DNA of 64,000 nucleotides, taken from Isoetes taiwanensis (Eukaryota > Streptophyta > Lycopodiopsida > Isoetales > Isoetaceae). Position 1 is the first letter of the stretch. Each line of letters starts with the position of its first letter. Where the stretch lies: assembly GCA_021234155.1 (NCBI GenBank), contig JAJEKV010000004.1:4776109-4840108 (forward strand). Direction: 5' to 3'. Below, in pieces: positions 23,622 to 35,144 of this stretch. The position numbers and the translations under genes are program-made. A model generated the notes under the pieces. The model was not told where the DNA came from, ran no database searches, and worked only from the letters and a program-made list of their open reading frames with translations.

Positions 23622-23880
23622 TTAGGGCCTTAGCTGGTGGTCTGGGCTGTTCCCCTCTCGACGATGGAGCTTATCCCCCACCGTCTCACTGGCTAACCCT
23701 TACCCCATTTGATTGGGGGTCATACCTAGTATTCAGAGTTTCCCCCCTGGACCGCCCGGATCCCACGAGTGAATGGAAGGTCAAATCCCCATTAGAATTG
23801 GATCTCACCTGAATCGCCCCACCCTCGGCGTGGCGCAAATACTATGCTTTTGGCAACACGAAATCCTAGGGCGCTACACC
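23622..23880 (-). rRNA. Organelle-type LSU rRNA fragment (nuclear copy)
   Basis: Read on the minus strand it contains AAACTCTGAATACTAGGTAT, GATAAGCTCCATCGTCGAGA, GGGGAACAGCCCAGACCACC and CAGCTAAGGCCC. These match the bacterial/organelle 23S-26S rRNA segment equivalent to roughly positions 950-1060 of the E. coli molecule. Similarity stops abruptly after AAGGCCC at about 23624. The flanks are AT-rich nuclear repeats, so this is a transferred organelle fragment, not a functional rRNA. The exact far end near 23850-23880 is uncertain. Mitochondrial origin is slightly favoured over plastid from the GGGCGGTCC..GGGGGG stretch. Confidence 0.75.
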
Positions 23881-23889
23881 TAATTGACA

Positions 23890-25800
23890 CATTCCTGAAA
23901 CATAGACTATATATACCTAAAACAATTGAATGGGTTGTTTAAAAAAAAAAAAACATAGATTCAAGATAAAAAATAATCACATTAGCTCACTGATATATTG
24001 GTTAAAGTAGTCTTATTAGGACATTGAGTTATTTTGGTAGAGGTTCGAGCCCCCTGTATTTCATATTCTAAAATCTTAGGAAAAGCTGTATAGAGGTTCG
24101 ATATTCCCTCAAAACCTTAGGCGAAAGCTTATTTCATATTTCAAAATCATAGGCGCCTCCAATCATAAATGACTATAAGCGAAACGAGAGGTGCTCACAG
24201 ACCCCAACATACGATCTGGGTCGTAGGATCGACGAACCCGACAACTATGGTAGTCCAGGTACACCTCGTTTAGAATATGTAGCAAAATAAAAGGAGGTTC
24301 CAGGGGGATTTGATATGGATGTAAAAAATAACAATTCCTGAAGATTGTTATAAAAAAAAAAAACATAGATATATATCCCTAAAACAATTGAATGGATTGT
24401 TATAAAAAAAAAATATAGATTCAAGATAAAAAAAAAAATTTACATTAGCTTACTGATATATTGGTTAAAGTAGTCTTATTAGAACATTGAGTTCTTTTGC
24501 TAGAGGTTCGAGCCCCCCGTATTTTATATTCTAAAATCTTACGCAAAGCCGTATAGAGGTTCGATATTCCCTCAAAACCTTAGGCGAAAGCGTATTTCAT
24601 ATTTCAAAATCATAGGCACCTCCAATCATAAATGACTATAAGCGAAATGAGAGGTGCTCACAAGCCCCAACATACGATCTGGGTCGTACGATCGACGAAT
24701 CTGACGACTATGGTAGTGCAGGGTGCACCTCGTTTAGAATATGTAGCACAAAAAAATAGGGGGTTCCAGGGGGATTTGATATGGATGTAAAAAATAACAA
24801 TTCTTAGAACGATACACTATATATCCCTAAAACAATTGAATGGGTTGTTATTAAAAAAAAATAGATTCAAGATAAAAAATAATCACATTAGCTCATTGGT
24901 ATATTGGTTAAAGTAGTCTTATTAGGACATTGAGTTATATGGATGTAAAAAATAACATTTCCTGAAACCATAGACTATATATCCCTAAAACAATTGAATG
25001 TGTTCTTACAAAAAAAAAAAAAAAAAAAAACATAGATTCAAGATAAAATATAATCACATTAGCTCACTGGGTATATTGATTAAAGTAGTCTTACTAGGAC
25101 AATGAGTTATTTTGGTAGAGGTTCGAGCTCCCGTATTACATATTCTAAAATCTTAAGCAAAGCCGTATAGAGGTTCGATATTCGCTCAAAACCTTAGGCA
25201 AAAGCGTATTTCATATTTCAAAATCACAGGTGCCTTCAATCATAAATGACTATAAGCGAAACGAGAGGTGCTCACAAGCCCCAACATACGATTTGGGTCG
25301 TACGATCGCCGAATTCGACGACTGTGGTAGTGCAGGGTGCACCCCGTTTAGAATATGTAGCACAAAAAAACAGGGGGTTCTAGGGGGATTTGATATGGAT
25401 CCCTAAAACAATTGAATGGGTTGTTTAAAAAAAAAATAGATTCAAGATAAAAAAATAATCACATTAGCTCACTGATATATTGGTTAAAGTAGTCTTATTA
25501 GAACATTGAGTTATATGGATGTAAAAAATAACATTTCCTGAAACCATAGACTATATATTGGTAGAGGTTCGAGCTCCCGTATTACATATTCTAAAATCTT
25601 AAGCAAAGCCGTATAGAGGTTCGATATTCGCTCAAAACCTTAGGCAAAAGTGTATTTCATATTTCAAAATCATAGGCGCCTTCAATCATAAATGACTATA
25701 AGCGAAACGAGAGGTGCTCACATGCCTCAACATACGATCTGGGTCGTAGGATCGTCGAATCCGACGACTGTGGTAGTCCAGGGTGCACCTCGTTTAGAAA
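23890..25800. repeat. Array of six A-rich units with a tRNA-like internal promoter
   Basis: Units start with a variant of CCCTAAAACAATTGAATGGG (about 23912, 24377, 24823, 24981, 25400; the last unit, from about 25546, lacks it). Each is followed by an A run and then CATTAGCTCACTG, ATTGGTTAAAGTAG and GAGGTTCGAGCCCCC. Full units are about 425-460 bp; two are internally deleted to about 150 bp. TAGCTCACTGG resembles a Pol III A box and GGTTCGAGCCC a B box, about 60 bp apart, as in tRNA-derived SINEs. The common downstream part contains TACGATCTGGGTCGTA. No coding potential. Confidence 0.65.
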
Positions 25801-26395
25801 AATACAGTTAAAAATACGGTTTGTGATTTGGCAAACATTATAACAAAAATGTTCAAATGTGCTTTTAGATTATGGCTACCATCACAATTGTGGCCCTGAT
25901 AAATTTAATAGAGTTACATTAGACAAGCAGAGCATTGAGAACATTCTATATTGCAACTCAGGCAATGAAAATACTATTACAACTTCATTATGACAAATAT
26001 GTTCAAATATGCTTTTAGATTATGCCAATACCTTTGCCTTGCATCATCATCATAATAATACAATCGCAAATTGCAGGTAGAGAGATATTTTGTGATCCCT
26101 TTCATATCAACCATCACAACTGTGGCCCCGTTAAATTTAATAGAATCTCGTGATCTTGCTTAAAGCTCCTACAGAGTTAGAACATTGCCCTTGCAAATCT
26201 CAAAACCTGTAGACAAATAACCTGTCTTGCCTGATTTCCATGGGTTGCTATAACATCAAAACATAAGAAGGTTAACCTTTAAAAATGCAGTACAAAATCC
26301 CTCTACAAGAACTGGTGTAAAGGAATTGCCCAATATCAATTTTGATAAGACGATGAAGATGTCCATATGCAAAGAGTATGTTATCTGCTCGATAG
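25801..26395. other. No recognisable gene
   Basis: AT-rich. The phrase TATGTTCAAATATGCTTTTAG and near copies appear twice (about 25848 and 25998), suggesting an old duplication. No frame supported. Confidence 0.4.
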
Positions 26396-26960
26396 CCCTT
26401 TTGCTATTCTAATGCTAATCCCCACAATGATTACATCGTTTTGGCTTATGTCCAAATGATATAGATCTGTTAAAACATCCAACCCGTTCATCCATAATCG
26501 ACTGCCATACGATCCTGACAAGACATCCAATAGAGATTAGCTATGGTTTTGTATAATATCACAATAATAAAGCAAATACATACCAAGACCAATCCTTTCT
26601 CCAAGAATTATATCTTCCCAAGGGACTTCCCATCCTGCTGCATCCTCTAACACAAATCCTTGCCTAGATGGTTGACTTGATAAGTCTGAACTCTGAGCTT
26701 CTCTATGAATAATTCCAAGTAAGAAACTGTTATGAGCAGGCACAAAACTCCTGTGAAGCCTGCTGGACATCTCTTCACCTTCATTAGGCACAAAGCCTTC
26801 GGACTGACCTCTGCTGAAGCCATAATGACCTCCCGCGATATCATTTGCAATTGGAACTGCAGGCATTTCAAAGAAAGAATCCTTAGCCTGTCCAGTAGTG
26901 GTGATTGGTGATGATAGTATTGCCGAAGATACTTGTCATGCAACAGAAATGTGTTGCTTA
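26396..26960 (-). pseudogene. EDR1/CTR1-like Raf-type MAPKKK fragment
   Basis: Raf-like plant kinases of the EDR1/CTR1 group act at the head of MAPK cascades in stress and ethylene signalling. The exon ending at 26584 reads MPAVPIANDIAGGHYGFSRG and, after about 60 residues, GWEVPWEDIILGERIGLG, the exact start of the kinase domain in this group (consensus W-E-I-P-W-E-D-L..GERIG.G). A donor G|GTATGT follows, and the next acceptor (26528) gives GSYG in phase. After those four residues the sequence no longer resembles a kinase and stops within 40 residues. The catalytic domain is therefore absent. The upstream exons were not found. Confidence 0.6.
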
Positions 26961-27233
26961 ATTCTAAACAAACCATTGACTCCGTAACAGTTGGTCGAGT
27001 AGCCGATACTATAGCCAAAATCTCAACTAGCTGTCTTTCAACCAATATCAGAACTTTATTTTGCCTTCGTATTTGCTAAACCAGAACTTGAATCATCTTT
27101 ATTTGACAACTTTCTTTGTTAACATACAAGTGCTCTACCTCATGTAAAGGCTCTAAGATGCAGAAGATGGCATAGCATGTTCAAGCAGTCCACTATTTCC
27201 TTCATTGGGAAAGAACATACCTAATGCTCGCAC

Positions 27234-27640
27234 CTCTGGATTTTTCGAATTAATGACATCGAATATTGGGTGACCAAGTGGCACAATATCAGGAAAAAAC
27301 ATCCATGCAGGTTTCTCGCTCACTGTAATATAAGCTCCATTGGTATCTCCATAATAGTCTGTATTTACGAAACAAATTAAACAAGCTACCAGAATATAAT
27401 CGAAATGAAGTGGGCTAAAGTTAAACTACGGAATTTTTATTCTACAGTTACCATATTCACATGCTCAATTTGTACATATCAGAGGTATAGCAAAATATGC
27501 ACCCTTGGTTTTTGAAAGTCTAGAATATCTTTTACAGCATAGACTCCTATTCCGTCAGACCCTTCTTTGAATTGAATACCATATGCACGAACATGTCTCA
27601 TATATCCCATATCGTAAAAGTCCGGTTCAAACAATTCCAG
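27234..27640 (-). pseudogene. SET-domain protein fragment, two exons
   Basis: Exon 27640 to about 27533 encodes LELFEPDFYDMGYMRHVRAY and GIQFKEGSDGIGVYAVKDI, the opening of a plant SET-domain methyltransferase (the G-x-GVYAxKDI strand that binds SAM). The next exon, 27360-27234, gives IMEIPMELI, then after a one-base shift SEKPAWMFFPDIVPLGHPIF and NPE before a possible donor. I recall this layout from the Arabidopsis At1g01920-type SET proteins, but could not compare. No further exons follow; an EDR1-like fragment lies next to it. The frame shift and missing 3' part make it a pseudogene. Confidence 0.5.
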
Positions 27641-28540
27641 CTATAACAAAAATCCCAATCCTAGTTAAGGAACAGAACATGCAGAAAATAGTGCATGTTC
27701 TAGGCATACCTAGGCAACGCGGGTTTTCAGTGGAAGAAAAAATTGGACTCTGGATAATGACAAGTGAAATTTCACAAGAGTAGATATTGAAATATAATAC
27801 AGCTCCATTTGTTTAACAATGTAATCATCTGTCTGCCATCTGCAAGGGCAGCATGTGGAGCTCCACTTGAACAAATGCTTATCTAGCTCTAGGATCACAC
27901 ACTGTCATGCCGGAATCCATTGCAACTCTTATCTGCCTGATTTCATTAGAAACCACGTAATAGAGCTGGAGCTGGGAAAGGCACAATACCTTCTCTATGA
28001 CTATAAGCCACGATACTGAACTGATACAAAAGTTAAAACACTCATTCCATTTTCAAGGAGCTCTATAGGAACTGGAGAAGGAGAAACACAGTTAGTTAAT
28101 AAATGATTTAATGTCCTCTCTAGTTTACATCTTCTGTTTTGTTGGGAAATAGAGAAAGCCCTTTTTTGAGACCTGAAAAAAATGAAAAGAACATGAAGCA
28201 AGCATGCAAATCGACATAGTTAGAACATCATCTGGCCTAAATCAGTTCTAAATGAGAAGAGGAAAAATACCAGAGAAAGTAAAGTCCCTATATCTGTAAA
28301 AAACCATCCATGTGTCTATTTTGGCTGGCAAAATTGGTTTACATCTTGTGAGCAAATAGGTGCCGAAATGAATGAGAGGATCAATACTCCTACGGTGGCA
28401 ACCAAAATACTTTACCTAGCAATCCATTTGAGAAGCTTTTGATGCTCAAACTTTAACCCTTTCAAAGAGAGCGTTCCATCTACGAAAACTTTTGGTATCC
28501 AAAGCATCTATAAGGTACACTCTCAATTCCAAACTCCGCC
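27641..28540. other. No recognisable gene
   Basis: No frame worth reporting. It could contain the missing first exon of the SET fragment, but I did not find a convincing one. Confidence 0.4.
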
Positions 28541-28542
28541 AT

Positions 28543-28706
28543 TCACCACCGCAATATCCAAGTATCAGCAAAAAAATAAGGATTCTAAATATTAATTGAG
28601 CACATGATAGACTTCACCTACAAATCACCACCGCAATATCCAAGTATCTGCAAAAAAATAAGGATTCTAAATATTAATTGAGCACATGATAGACTTCACC
28701 TACAAA
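28543..28706. repeat. 82-bp tandem duplication
   Basis: Two adjacent copies beginning TCACCACCGCAATATCC at 28543 and 28625 differ at about one position, so the duplication is recent. Confidence 0.95.
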
Positions 28707-29094
28707 TCGAATTTGAAAGAAACTGGCAGTGCCCAGTTGATCGGAAGAGAACCTATCATGCTCCAACAATCGAAGAATCTCCTACTATAGAATGTGCGAG
28801 AAACGTGGCTATGGCAGGGAAGCTTCGGACGATCTACGACCCGGGATCGAAACTCCTCCGGTGGCAGTATGATGAACTGCTAAATGAACACGGGTGCTAC
28901 GGGCATCATAGAGCCATAACTACTTAGGTCTCACCCCTAAATCTTTTTTAGTTTTGGGCAAAATTGTTCACGTCATTTCGGGAAAAGTAATAACTAACTA
29001 TCAAACTTAAACGGCTTAGAATGAAAGTTGTGAAATAAAACAAAATGAAAGGTCAAGATCCCACACCATCAATCATATTTTAGCTTTAGTACTA

Positions 29095-29260
29095 CTATAT
29101 ATAGATACTGAAAAATGTAAAGCCCCACCACACAACCCTAGAGTTTTTCCTTCTTAAAAAGTGGCAACCTTCATTTCTCTCAAACACTCCAACAAAGCTA
29201 ACCATGGCAATGGTGGCCACGATGTCAGCCAAGACAATGCAGAATATTCTAGGCATCTAA
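29095..29260 (+). other. TATA box, leader and 18-residue ORF: possible 5' gene fragment
   Basis: A TATA-like CTATATATA at 29095-29103 is followed about 100 bp later by a well-placed ATG (AACCATGGCA, 29204). The ORF reads MAMVATMSAKTMQNILGI and stops. Its Met/Ala/Thr/Ser composition resembles the start of a plastid transit peptide. It may be a duplicated promoter plus first codons of a gene; chance cannot be excluded. Confidence 0.3.
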
Positions 29261-29499
29261 ATACGACTTCTCTGAGCCAATCCTGATGCCTCCTTTACAT
29301 TGACCGACCATCCCTTTACATTGACTGACCATCCATAATAAAGAACTTGGTCCAGTTAACTGATTTGCACTCATGCCACAGCCATACATTGAAAAGGACA
29401 TAACAAATTACAAATGAGGATGGCATAATTTCAAAGCTAGTCGAGCATGCTGCCAATCATTGTGACGCTCCTTTTCCTGTTTTATAAATAATAATCAAC

Positions 29500-31152
29500 T
29501 TACCATGTGAACAATGGAACAACATAGGATGGACAAACCATGTTCTCATCCAGAAGACGACATAGCGCATCCCTATTAGGGGGCATGCCAGTCTTGGTAA
29601 TTCCAAGATCTGCAGCATGGATCCCACCAGCAATAAAAACAGACTGTATGCCTGCTGCGTCTGCACCTTTTATATCATGCATTAATGAGTCTCCAACGGC
29701 AATTACATGCCCAGAGCTTTCACCAAGTATTTCTTGTGCTGCATGGTAAATTACCTGCAGAAAAATTAATTCATAAACATGTCCACTATATAGATTTCCA
29801 AATCTGTTATACCGGATCAGGCTTTCCCATCCATCGAACTTTCCCACCCATCTCCACGTATTTTAGACCCAAGGACCCTGTGCAGAAGCCCACAGTATTC
29901 TGGGAATCAATATCTAGAATGAGCTTATACAAGACTTTAGTACATAGGCGGTTTAATAAAGCATACTCTAATTCTAGTTTCTTTCCATGCTTGTATAACA
30001 TTACTTGTTCCATGGTTGTTTTTATAAATTGAAGCACTTAAACATACAAGAATCGTGCTCCTGCCAGACAGGGTTGTTAATGATCTACATATTGTGGTAC
30101 CATAAAGCAATATTTCAAAAGAAATTCCTTAACTCTGTAGAATGCTGTCATGCCAAAATGATTCCATCTCTCAATGGCCAAACTAACAGCTTCCATACCA
30201 TCAACGTTTTGCTTAACCTAGCAATACATCTAACATTGGAGGCGTACCTGGCATCAACTTTAGTTCCCTTGCATCAACAGTGACTATGTCGGGATTAGCA
30301 ACGATCATGGGTATCCGTCTTTTTGCTGCACCTTCGAGAAGCAATTCCAGCTTCTCAAAAGTGGCAACCTCAATGTTTCCATCACTTGCTCCTAGGGCTT
30401 CAGTTCCATGTACAAGAACAAAATCTGCCAAATTTACATCTGTCACAACTTCCAGGCCTAAACCCTGGGAGAGAGTTGGATTTAAAAACTAAAAAAGATT
30501 ATGTTAACATGTTCAGCCTTAGAGTTTGCCCTCACTTCTAGTGATATTACACCACGGGCACCCCAAGTGATATGGAGACAGCGCCTACCAAGAGCAGCAA
30601 ACCATTCATCATTTCTTCTGCAGAAGAACGATGTATCAGATGCTTGTAACCTACACACTAACAAATTCTGCGTTAAAGGCACTCAACTGAGAAAGATATT
30701 GATGAGTCAGCTCTCCACTGGTTATTATCCCAGCGAAGAGGGCAGGATCGAAACCTAAGTGTTCCATTTTTTTAGCTGTTACATCTGCACGTCTTGATGA
30801 ATTACTCAAGAGAACCAGCTTTGCACCATTCCCAGCCAGTGTCTCCACTGCAATCAATAACATACGAAACAATTTGTCAATACTATGATGTAAAATATTT
30901 AAACATTACAGAATGTTAAGAAGCTCCAATACAAGTGGAGATCGCCCCAGGATACGGCTTTTGCCCATCATGCAGTACCCCAAACTGATCCAGTAACCAC
31001 GTCTGGCAATTGGCGCTTATGCATCAGTTTAAATAGCTTCATGCAGCTGCAAATTGACAAGAAAATATTACCCGAAAGTGGCCATGCTCAGCGATTTCTC
31101 TTAATCCGCTTGCCAATTGAAATGGATGCCCGTTTGTTTGGATGCGAGCCAT
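29500..31152 (-). CDS. HAD-superfamily hydrolase, subfamily IIA, seven exons, intact
   Basis: A predicted phosphatase of the HAD-IIA group (TIGR01459-like; one copy is usual in plants, substrate unknown). Exons: 31152-31072, 31002-30933, 30847-30688, 30617-30536, 30464-30248, 29877-29813 and 29754-29500. All introns are GT-AG and every junction keeps frame, giving 309 residues, the usual family length. ATG 31152 (MARIQTNGHPF) is the first Met in frame. Motif I lies at residues 30-39 (LLDQFGVLHDG, Asp32 as nucleophile candidate), motif II at 64-68 (LSNSS), motif III Lys222 in GKPD, and motif IV at 246-252 (GDSLMHD). The C-terminus PLFTW fits the family end. The third donor is GTTGAG, weaker than the rest. 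No targeting peptide is evident, so it is probably cytosolic. Confidence 0.9.
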
Positions 31153-31778
31153 GTCGACGATGGATTAGGGTTCAATGCCATGTGGTATTTCCATACTACT
31201 AGTGGAAAATCTTTATTGTTTGGTGGAAATATTCCCTTGTTGTTTGTCATATTGTAGAATATTTTTAAGATTCTCGTGTCACAACTTGGAAACTGGGCAT
31301 AGCATTCCATCTGCGGAATGGAAACGGGCACTACGATTCAACTCAACAGGTCACCTGTAGGTAAATCCCCAGTTTCCAACCCCCCATACAAATATCTGCG
31401 TAAATATTGATTTTTTTTCCTCCCTTAGTGTATTGTGTGCTCTGCTTTGACCTACTAGAACGATTGGGAACGACTGAGGCTTTTTTCACACGACTTATTT
31501 GTAGAAGTATCCAATAGGAGTATGCCACTTTAAGAGTAAGACCATTACTAAAATTAAAACATGTCTCATTCAGGTTTGGGTAGGTCCAGATAGGTTTGGT
31601 TCCTACATTTACGGGGAATGGAGTCTTATTTTATACCGAGGACTTCCTCGCCATAACAATGAGACACCACTTATTGACCAATCATGTTCAAAATAATAAA
31701 TGGTCTTATTTTGTGATGGTTTTCACACTAGTGTTTGTTAGTGTCTCATCATTTGTCTCATCATTTGTATAAGACTAC
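31153..31778. other. HAD gene upstream region, no gene seen
   Basis: Contains the promoter side of the HAD-IIA gene and, further out, a TCTCAT-rich stretch (ATTTGTCTCATC repeated twice near 31750) directly before the LTR element. No supported reading frame. Confidence 0.4.
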
Positions 31779-32139
31779 TCTAGCAAAAAGGAGAAGCCCA
31801 GATTAGACATGCAACACCTTTTAGAGGAATATCTGCACAATTGTAGAAGCCAAAATTGTCTTATGACTTGATCGCCCAAACCTGCGTTAGATTCATTAGA
31901 AAATTGCTGATTAAAAGCTTTTCTTAGTTTTGGAGTATTCCAAGAAGTCCCAGAGAGGCTATCCAGTTGGTTGGCAGACTCTCGGAATTGGGAAGAATTT
32001 GAGCCCAGACTTGCCGTGTTTACAAATCAGAGCTCGGTTGGGTGGAAAAGTTGTGCCGGAAGAACTTGATCTGGAGTTCTAGATCATTTTGATTAACCGT
32101 GTTTGACAGTTTTGCAGGCAGAAAAGTCCGTTTGTATCA
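31779..32139 (+). repeat. 5' LTR of the gag-only element
   Basis: 361 bp, ending GTCCGTTTGTATCA directly before the primer-binding site, and nearly identical to 35145-35505. Confidence 0.85.
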
Positions 32140-32141
32140 AT

Positions 32142-32153
32142 TGGTATCAGAGC
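32142..32153 (+). promoter_or_regulatory. Primer-binding site, initiator Met tRNA
   Basis: TGGTATCAGAGC lies two bases after the LTR; it is the complement of the 3' end of plant initiator tRNA-Met. Confidence 0.9.
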
Positions 32154-32225
32154 AGTAACATCCTAAGATTCTGTGAAATGGCCCTGAACAAATTTAATCT
32201 TCCTGTAGCTCAGTATAACTAGGCT

Positions 32226-33059
32226 ATGAATGCTGCTGTGCAGATCGCAGTACAGATTGGCATGCCTATATCTGCTAGTTTTGAGGAAAATCAAAGGAAA
32301 CTTGAATATGTAGCAATTCTATATGGGTATTTGCCAGACATATCCCAACAGCCTCCTTTGCCTGCAAGTATGCCACTAGTTACTCCACCACCACCTGATT
32401 CTCCTACTGCAGTTGCCAATGTCAGAACAGGTCGAATTAAATGGTTAGAGAAGGTAGAAGGAATGCCGTCATATGCAGGAGATAAACGGAGTCCGCCAGC
32501 AGTTTTGGGATTCTTGGCAAGTTGGGAAAGTTTCTTTGAAAGAGTCAAAGCTACGGAAGAGCAAAAACTGCAAGCCATGGATAAATATTTAACTGATGTA
32601 GCCAGGATATGGTGGCAACAACGGAAGAAATTGTTACCTCGGATAAAAACCTGGGCCACTTTTAGGAAAGCATTCAAATCGCACAACTTGCATGCAAATT
32701 ATTATCCAGATCTTAAAAGACAGTGGGATCTTTTTAAGCAAGGGGAACATGAATCGGTACATCATTTTTACTCCAAGTTCTCCTACTTAGCAGTACAGAT
32801 GGGAGAATTACAGCCAGGAGGACTATCTGAAAGTGAAGTGACGCGGAAATTTGTAGCTGGACTACGAGATCCATTATATGCAGAGCTATGTTTTGTAGAG
32901 CCATCGACTATTGATGAAGCGGTGCGAAAGGCTGAAGCTGCAGAGATGAAACTCAATCCCAAGGAACTTGGCCCTGTTGGAGCTTGTTTGATCCTGCCAC
33001 CCAGTAATTATGAGACATGTTGGCCCTACTACAGAAAAAGTAGAATCTTTATATTATAA
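32226..33059 (+). CDS. gag: Gag capsid part of the gag-only element, 3' end interrupted
   Basis: Contains the Retrotrans_gag core: FLASWESFFERV, IWWQQRKKLLPRI, WATFRKAFKS, FYSKFSYLAVQM and FVAGLRDPLYAEL, which build the capsid of Ty3/gypsy elements. The first ATG is at 32226, with a Pro-rich linker near residue 60. After about residue 248 the frame leaves gag and ends. The missing C-terminal part with the zinc knuckle is found at 34035-34462, so about 1 kb of foreign DNA interrupts the gene. Confidence 0.8.
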   Translation: MNAAVQIAVQIGMPISASFEENQRKLEYVAILYGYLPDISQQPPLPASMPLVTPPPPDSPTAVANVRTGRIKWLEKVEGMPSYAGDKRSPPAVLGFLASWESFFERVKATEEQKLQAMDKYLTDVARIWWQQRKKLLPRIKTWATFRKAFKSHNLHANYYPDLKRQWDLFKQGEHESVHHFYSKFSYLAVQMGELQPGGLSESEVTRKFVAGLRDPLYAELCFVEPSTIDEAVRKAEAAEMKLNPKELGPVGACLILPPSNYETCWPYYRKSRIFIL

Positions 33060-34034
33060 TGTTTTAGTGCAAGTATGTAATGGACCACGCCCTAATTTGA
33101 AGGGCTAGGATCGTCCGAGCCCTAAATCGAACGGCTGAGATTTCATTTAGAAGTTGAACAGTCCAAAACTATAGCTTTTCTCCCCCTTTCCATGTATTAG
33201 GTCCCCGAAATAGCGCGCATGGATTTCGCTTGTATTACCTCTGTCTCGTGGTTGTAGCTCTGTGCCTCGACTGGAGGCTAAGCTTGAGGATGTTGGAGCA
33301 GTTAGAGTTTTGTTCGAGTTTTGGAGGCCATAGCTGCAGAACAAGTAGATTTATGCCTCCAGACTTTCTCTCCAGACCTGTCTTTGTCGAGGCAGAGCAT
33401 ATTAGCTACAATCTTCAGAGTTCGGCTATGGTGCCCTGGGAAAGGCTTAGAAAGATCTGCAACACTCTTTTCTTAAGCCATAGCAGGTTAGAATCATTCA
33501 CATTTAAGAATAGATATGGTGTCTATACGATTTGGAAGGCCTATGGTATTTAAAGGTGTGATGTAAACACTGCGCATGGGGAGGCACTTCTCGATGTGAT
33601 TAAACGCACTTCTCGATGGGTCCCTAAACAACTTCACAAGCTACATATCAAAAGCCCTATTTCTTTGAACGTGAGCAGATGGTAAAGAATATCGGGTATC
33701 ATATCTGATCCAGATAGTCTTTAACCTTACTTGGCTCCTCCGACGTGGTTTAATTTCCAGGTAACGTTCAGTGCTATTTAAGAATGGACTCGGGTGTGGT
33801 ACATGCTATGAGGTGCAGAATTTAATCAAACTTCCATAAGTTCTGCATTCTACTGCTGATATAGATCTAGCATGTTGCACAGGTCTCGATAGGGTTTCTT
33901 GATTCAAAATTTCCTTCTCTAAGGATGAATCAAATAGTTCAGTTTGTTGCCAACTTAGTCTGTCAGGATGCTATATACAAAACCTCGGTTGTTGATAAGA
34001 CTTCTCTCATATAGGCTCTTGTTTTTTAGGTATT
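33060..34034. other. Insertion splitting the gag gene
   Basis: About 1 kb of non-gag sequence between the two gag parts. It starts near a TATATTATAATGTT stretch that also occurs at 17721 and contains GCCCTAATTTGAAGGGCT. No transposase or RT is visible and I could not find a target duplication, so its type is unknown. Confidence 0.5.
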
Positions 34035-34462
34035 TCACCTCCAGTACAATGCAGTATGATATCTGGGAGGGGTACCCTCAGGAGAAAAACTTTAAGCCAG
34101 ATAATGGCAAGGTATCTGAAAGAGAGAATAAAAGGTACCGAGTAAGCGCCTTGCTTGGTAATGAAGTAGCCCGAACGAAGGGGAGCAATGGAGAACGGGG
34201 GATGGCCAAAGCACCCCCGGGAGGATGTTTTATATGTGGCGGACCTCATTATAAGAACCAATGCCCAAAAGTTATATCCAAGGCAGATTCTGAGCAACCA
34301 AAAGAGGATACTCGAACAAAAGCCCGAACATCTGCGCAGACTGCTCATGTTCGTGTTGCAGAAGAAGTTCTTGAAAGTTCCCATGATAAGTTTGACAAAG
34401 AAAAGGCGGAAGCCTATGAAAGGAATCGACTTCAAATCGGCTATCTGAGTAAAGATAAGTAG
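34035..34462 (+). CDS. Gag C-terminal part with CCHC zinc knuckle
   Basis: The frame contains a Lys/Glu-rich stretch and the zinc knuckle CFICGGPHYKNQC (C-x2-C-x4-H-x4-C), the RNA-binding module at the end of gypsy gag. It ends at TAA/TAG shortly after QIGYLSKDK. No pol follows, so the element stops here. Confidence 0.75.
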
Positions 34463-35144
34463 AGTAAAATGTCTGTGTAGACATGTGTTTGTTCAATGGT
34501 TTGAGCATTGTATTCGTTTGAATTGAGATAATAAAAGTTTTTTTTCAAATGAATGTTGCTCTAGAGTTTAGAAGGGGGCAACTGTGACTGCAGCACAGAA
34601 GCCAGACCCTTAGAATTATCGGGCAGATGGTAAGTTTACCAGCCCAGAAGAAATCCTTTCAAAGCAGATAATCAGGTGACTAGCTTGGAAAGAAAGGTGG
34701 TTATTCCAGCAAAGCAGATAGTCAGTTGACTAGCTTTGGAAAAGATTGTTACTCCCTAAGGCAGATGATTGAGGACGATCAGCCTTGGGAAGGGAGGAAA
34801 TTGATACGGCACTAGCTTGGGGGCGTGGCTCAGAAAAAGGATTTGCAGAGACAAACACAGAGGCAAGGGCTTTTTTTATTTGATTGAATGTTTAACCTTA
34901 GAAGTTTTAAATTATAACTTATAAACCATTGAAAAGTTAAAGGGACTATTAAAATCTTAAAAAAGCTAGTAAAAGCGAAACTATTAAAACAAATACACGT
35001 AAAAGGGTTAAAACAGTAACGAATGGCTCAACTAAACTTTCGAACCAACAAATGGTCCGGAAATAACTTCTGGTTCAGCGGATTTGGCCGGATTGCATCC
35101 GGAACTGCTAAAGTTTAGCAGGAAAAGGATCTGAGATGGCCGGT

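Noticed and set aside
31530-31778. Possible MITE before the gag-only element
   Set aside because: The candidate terminal inverted repeats do not pair well and no target duplication was found.
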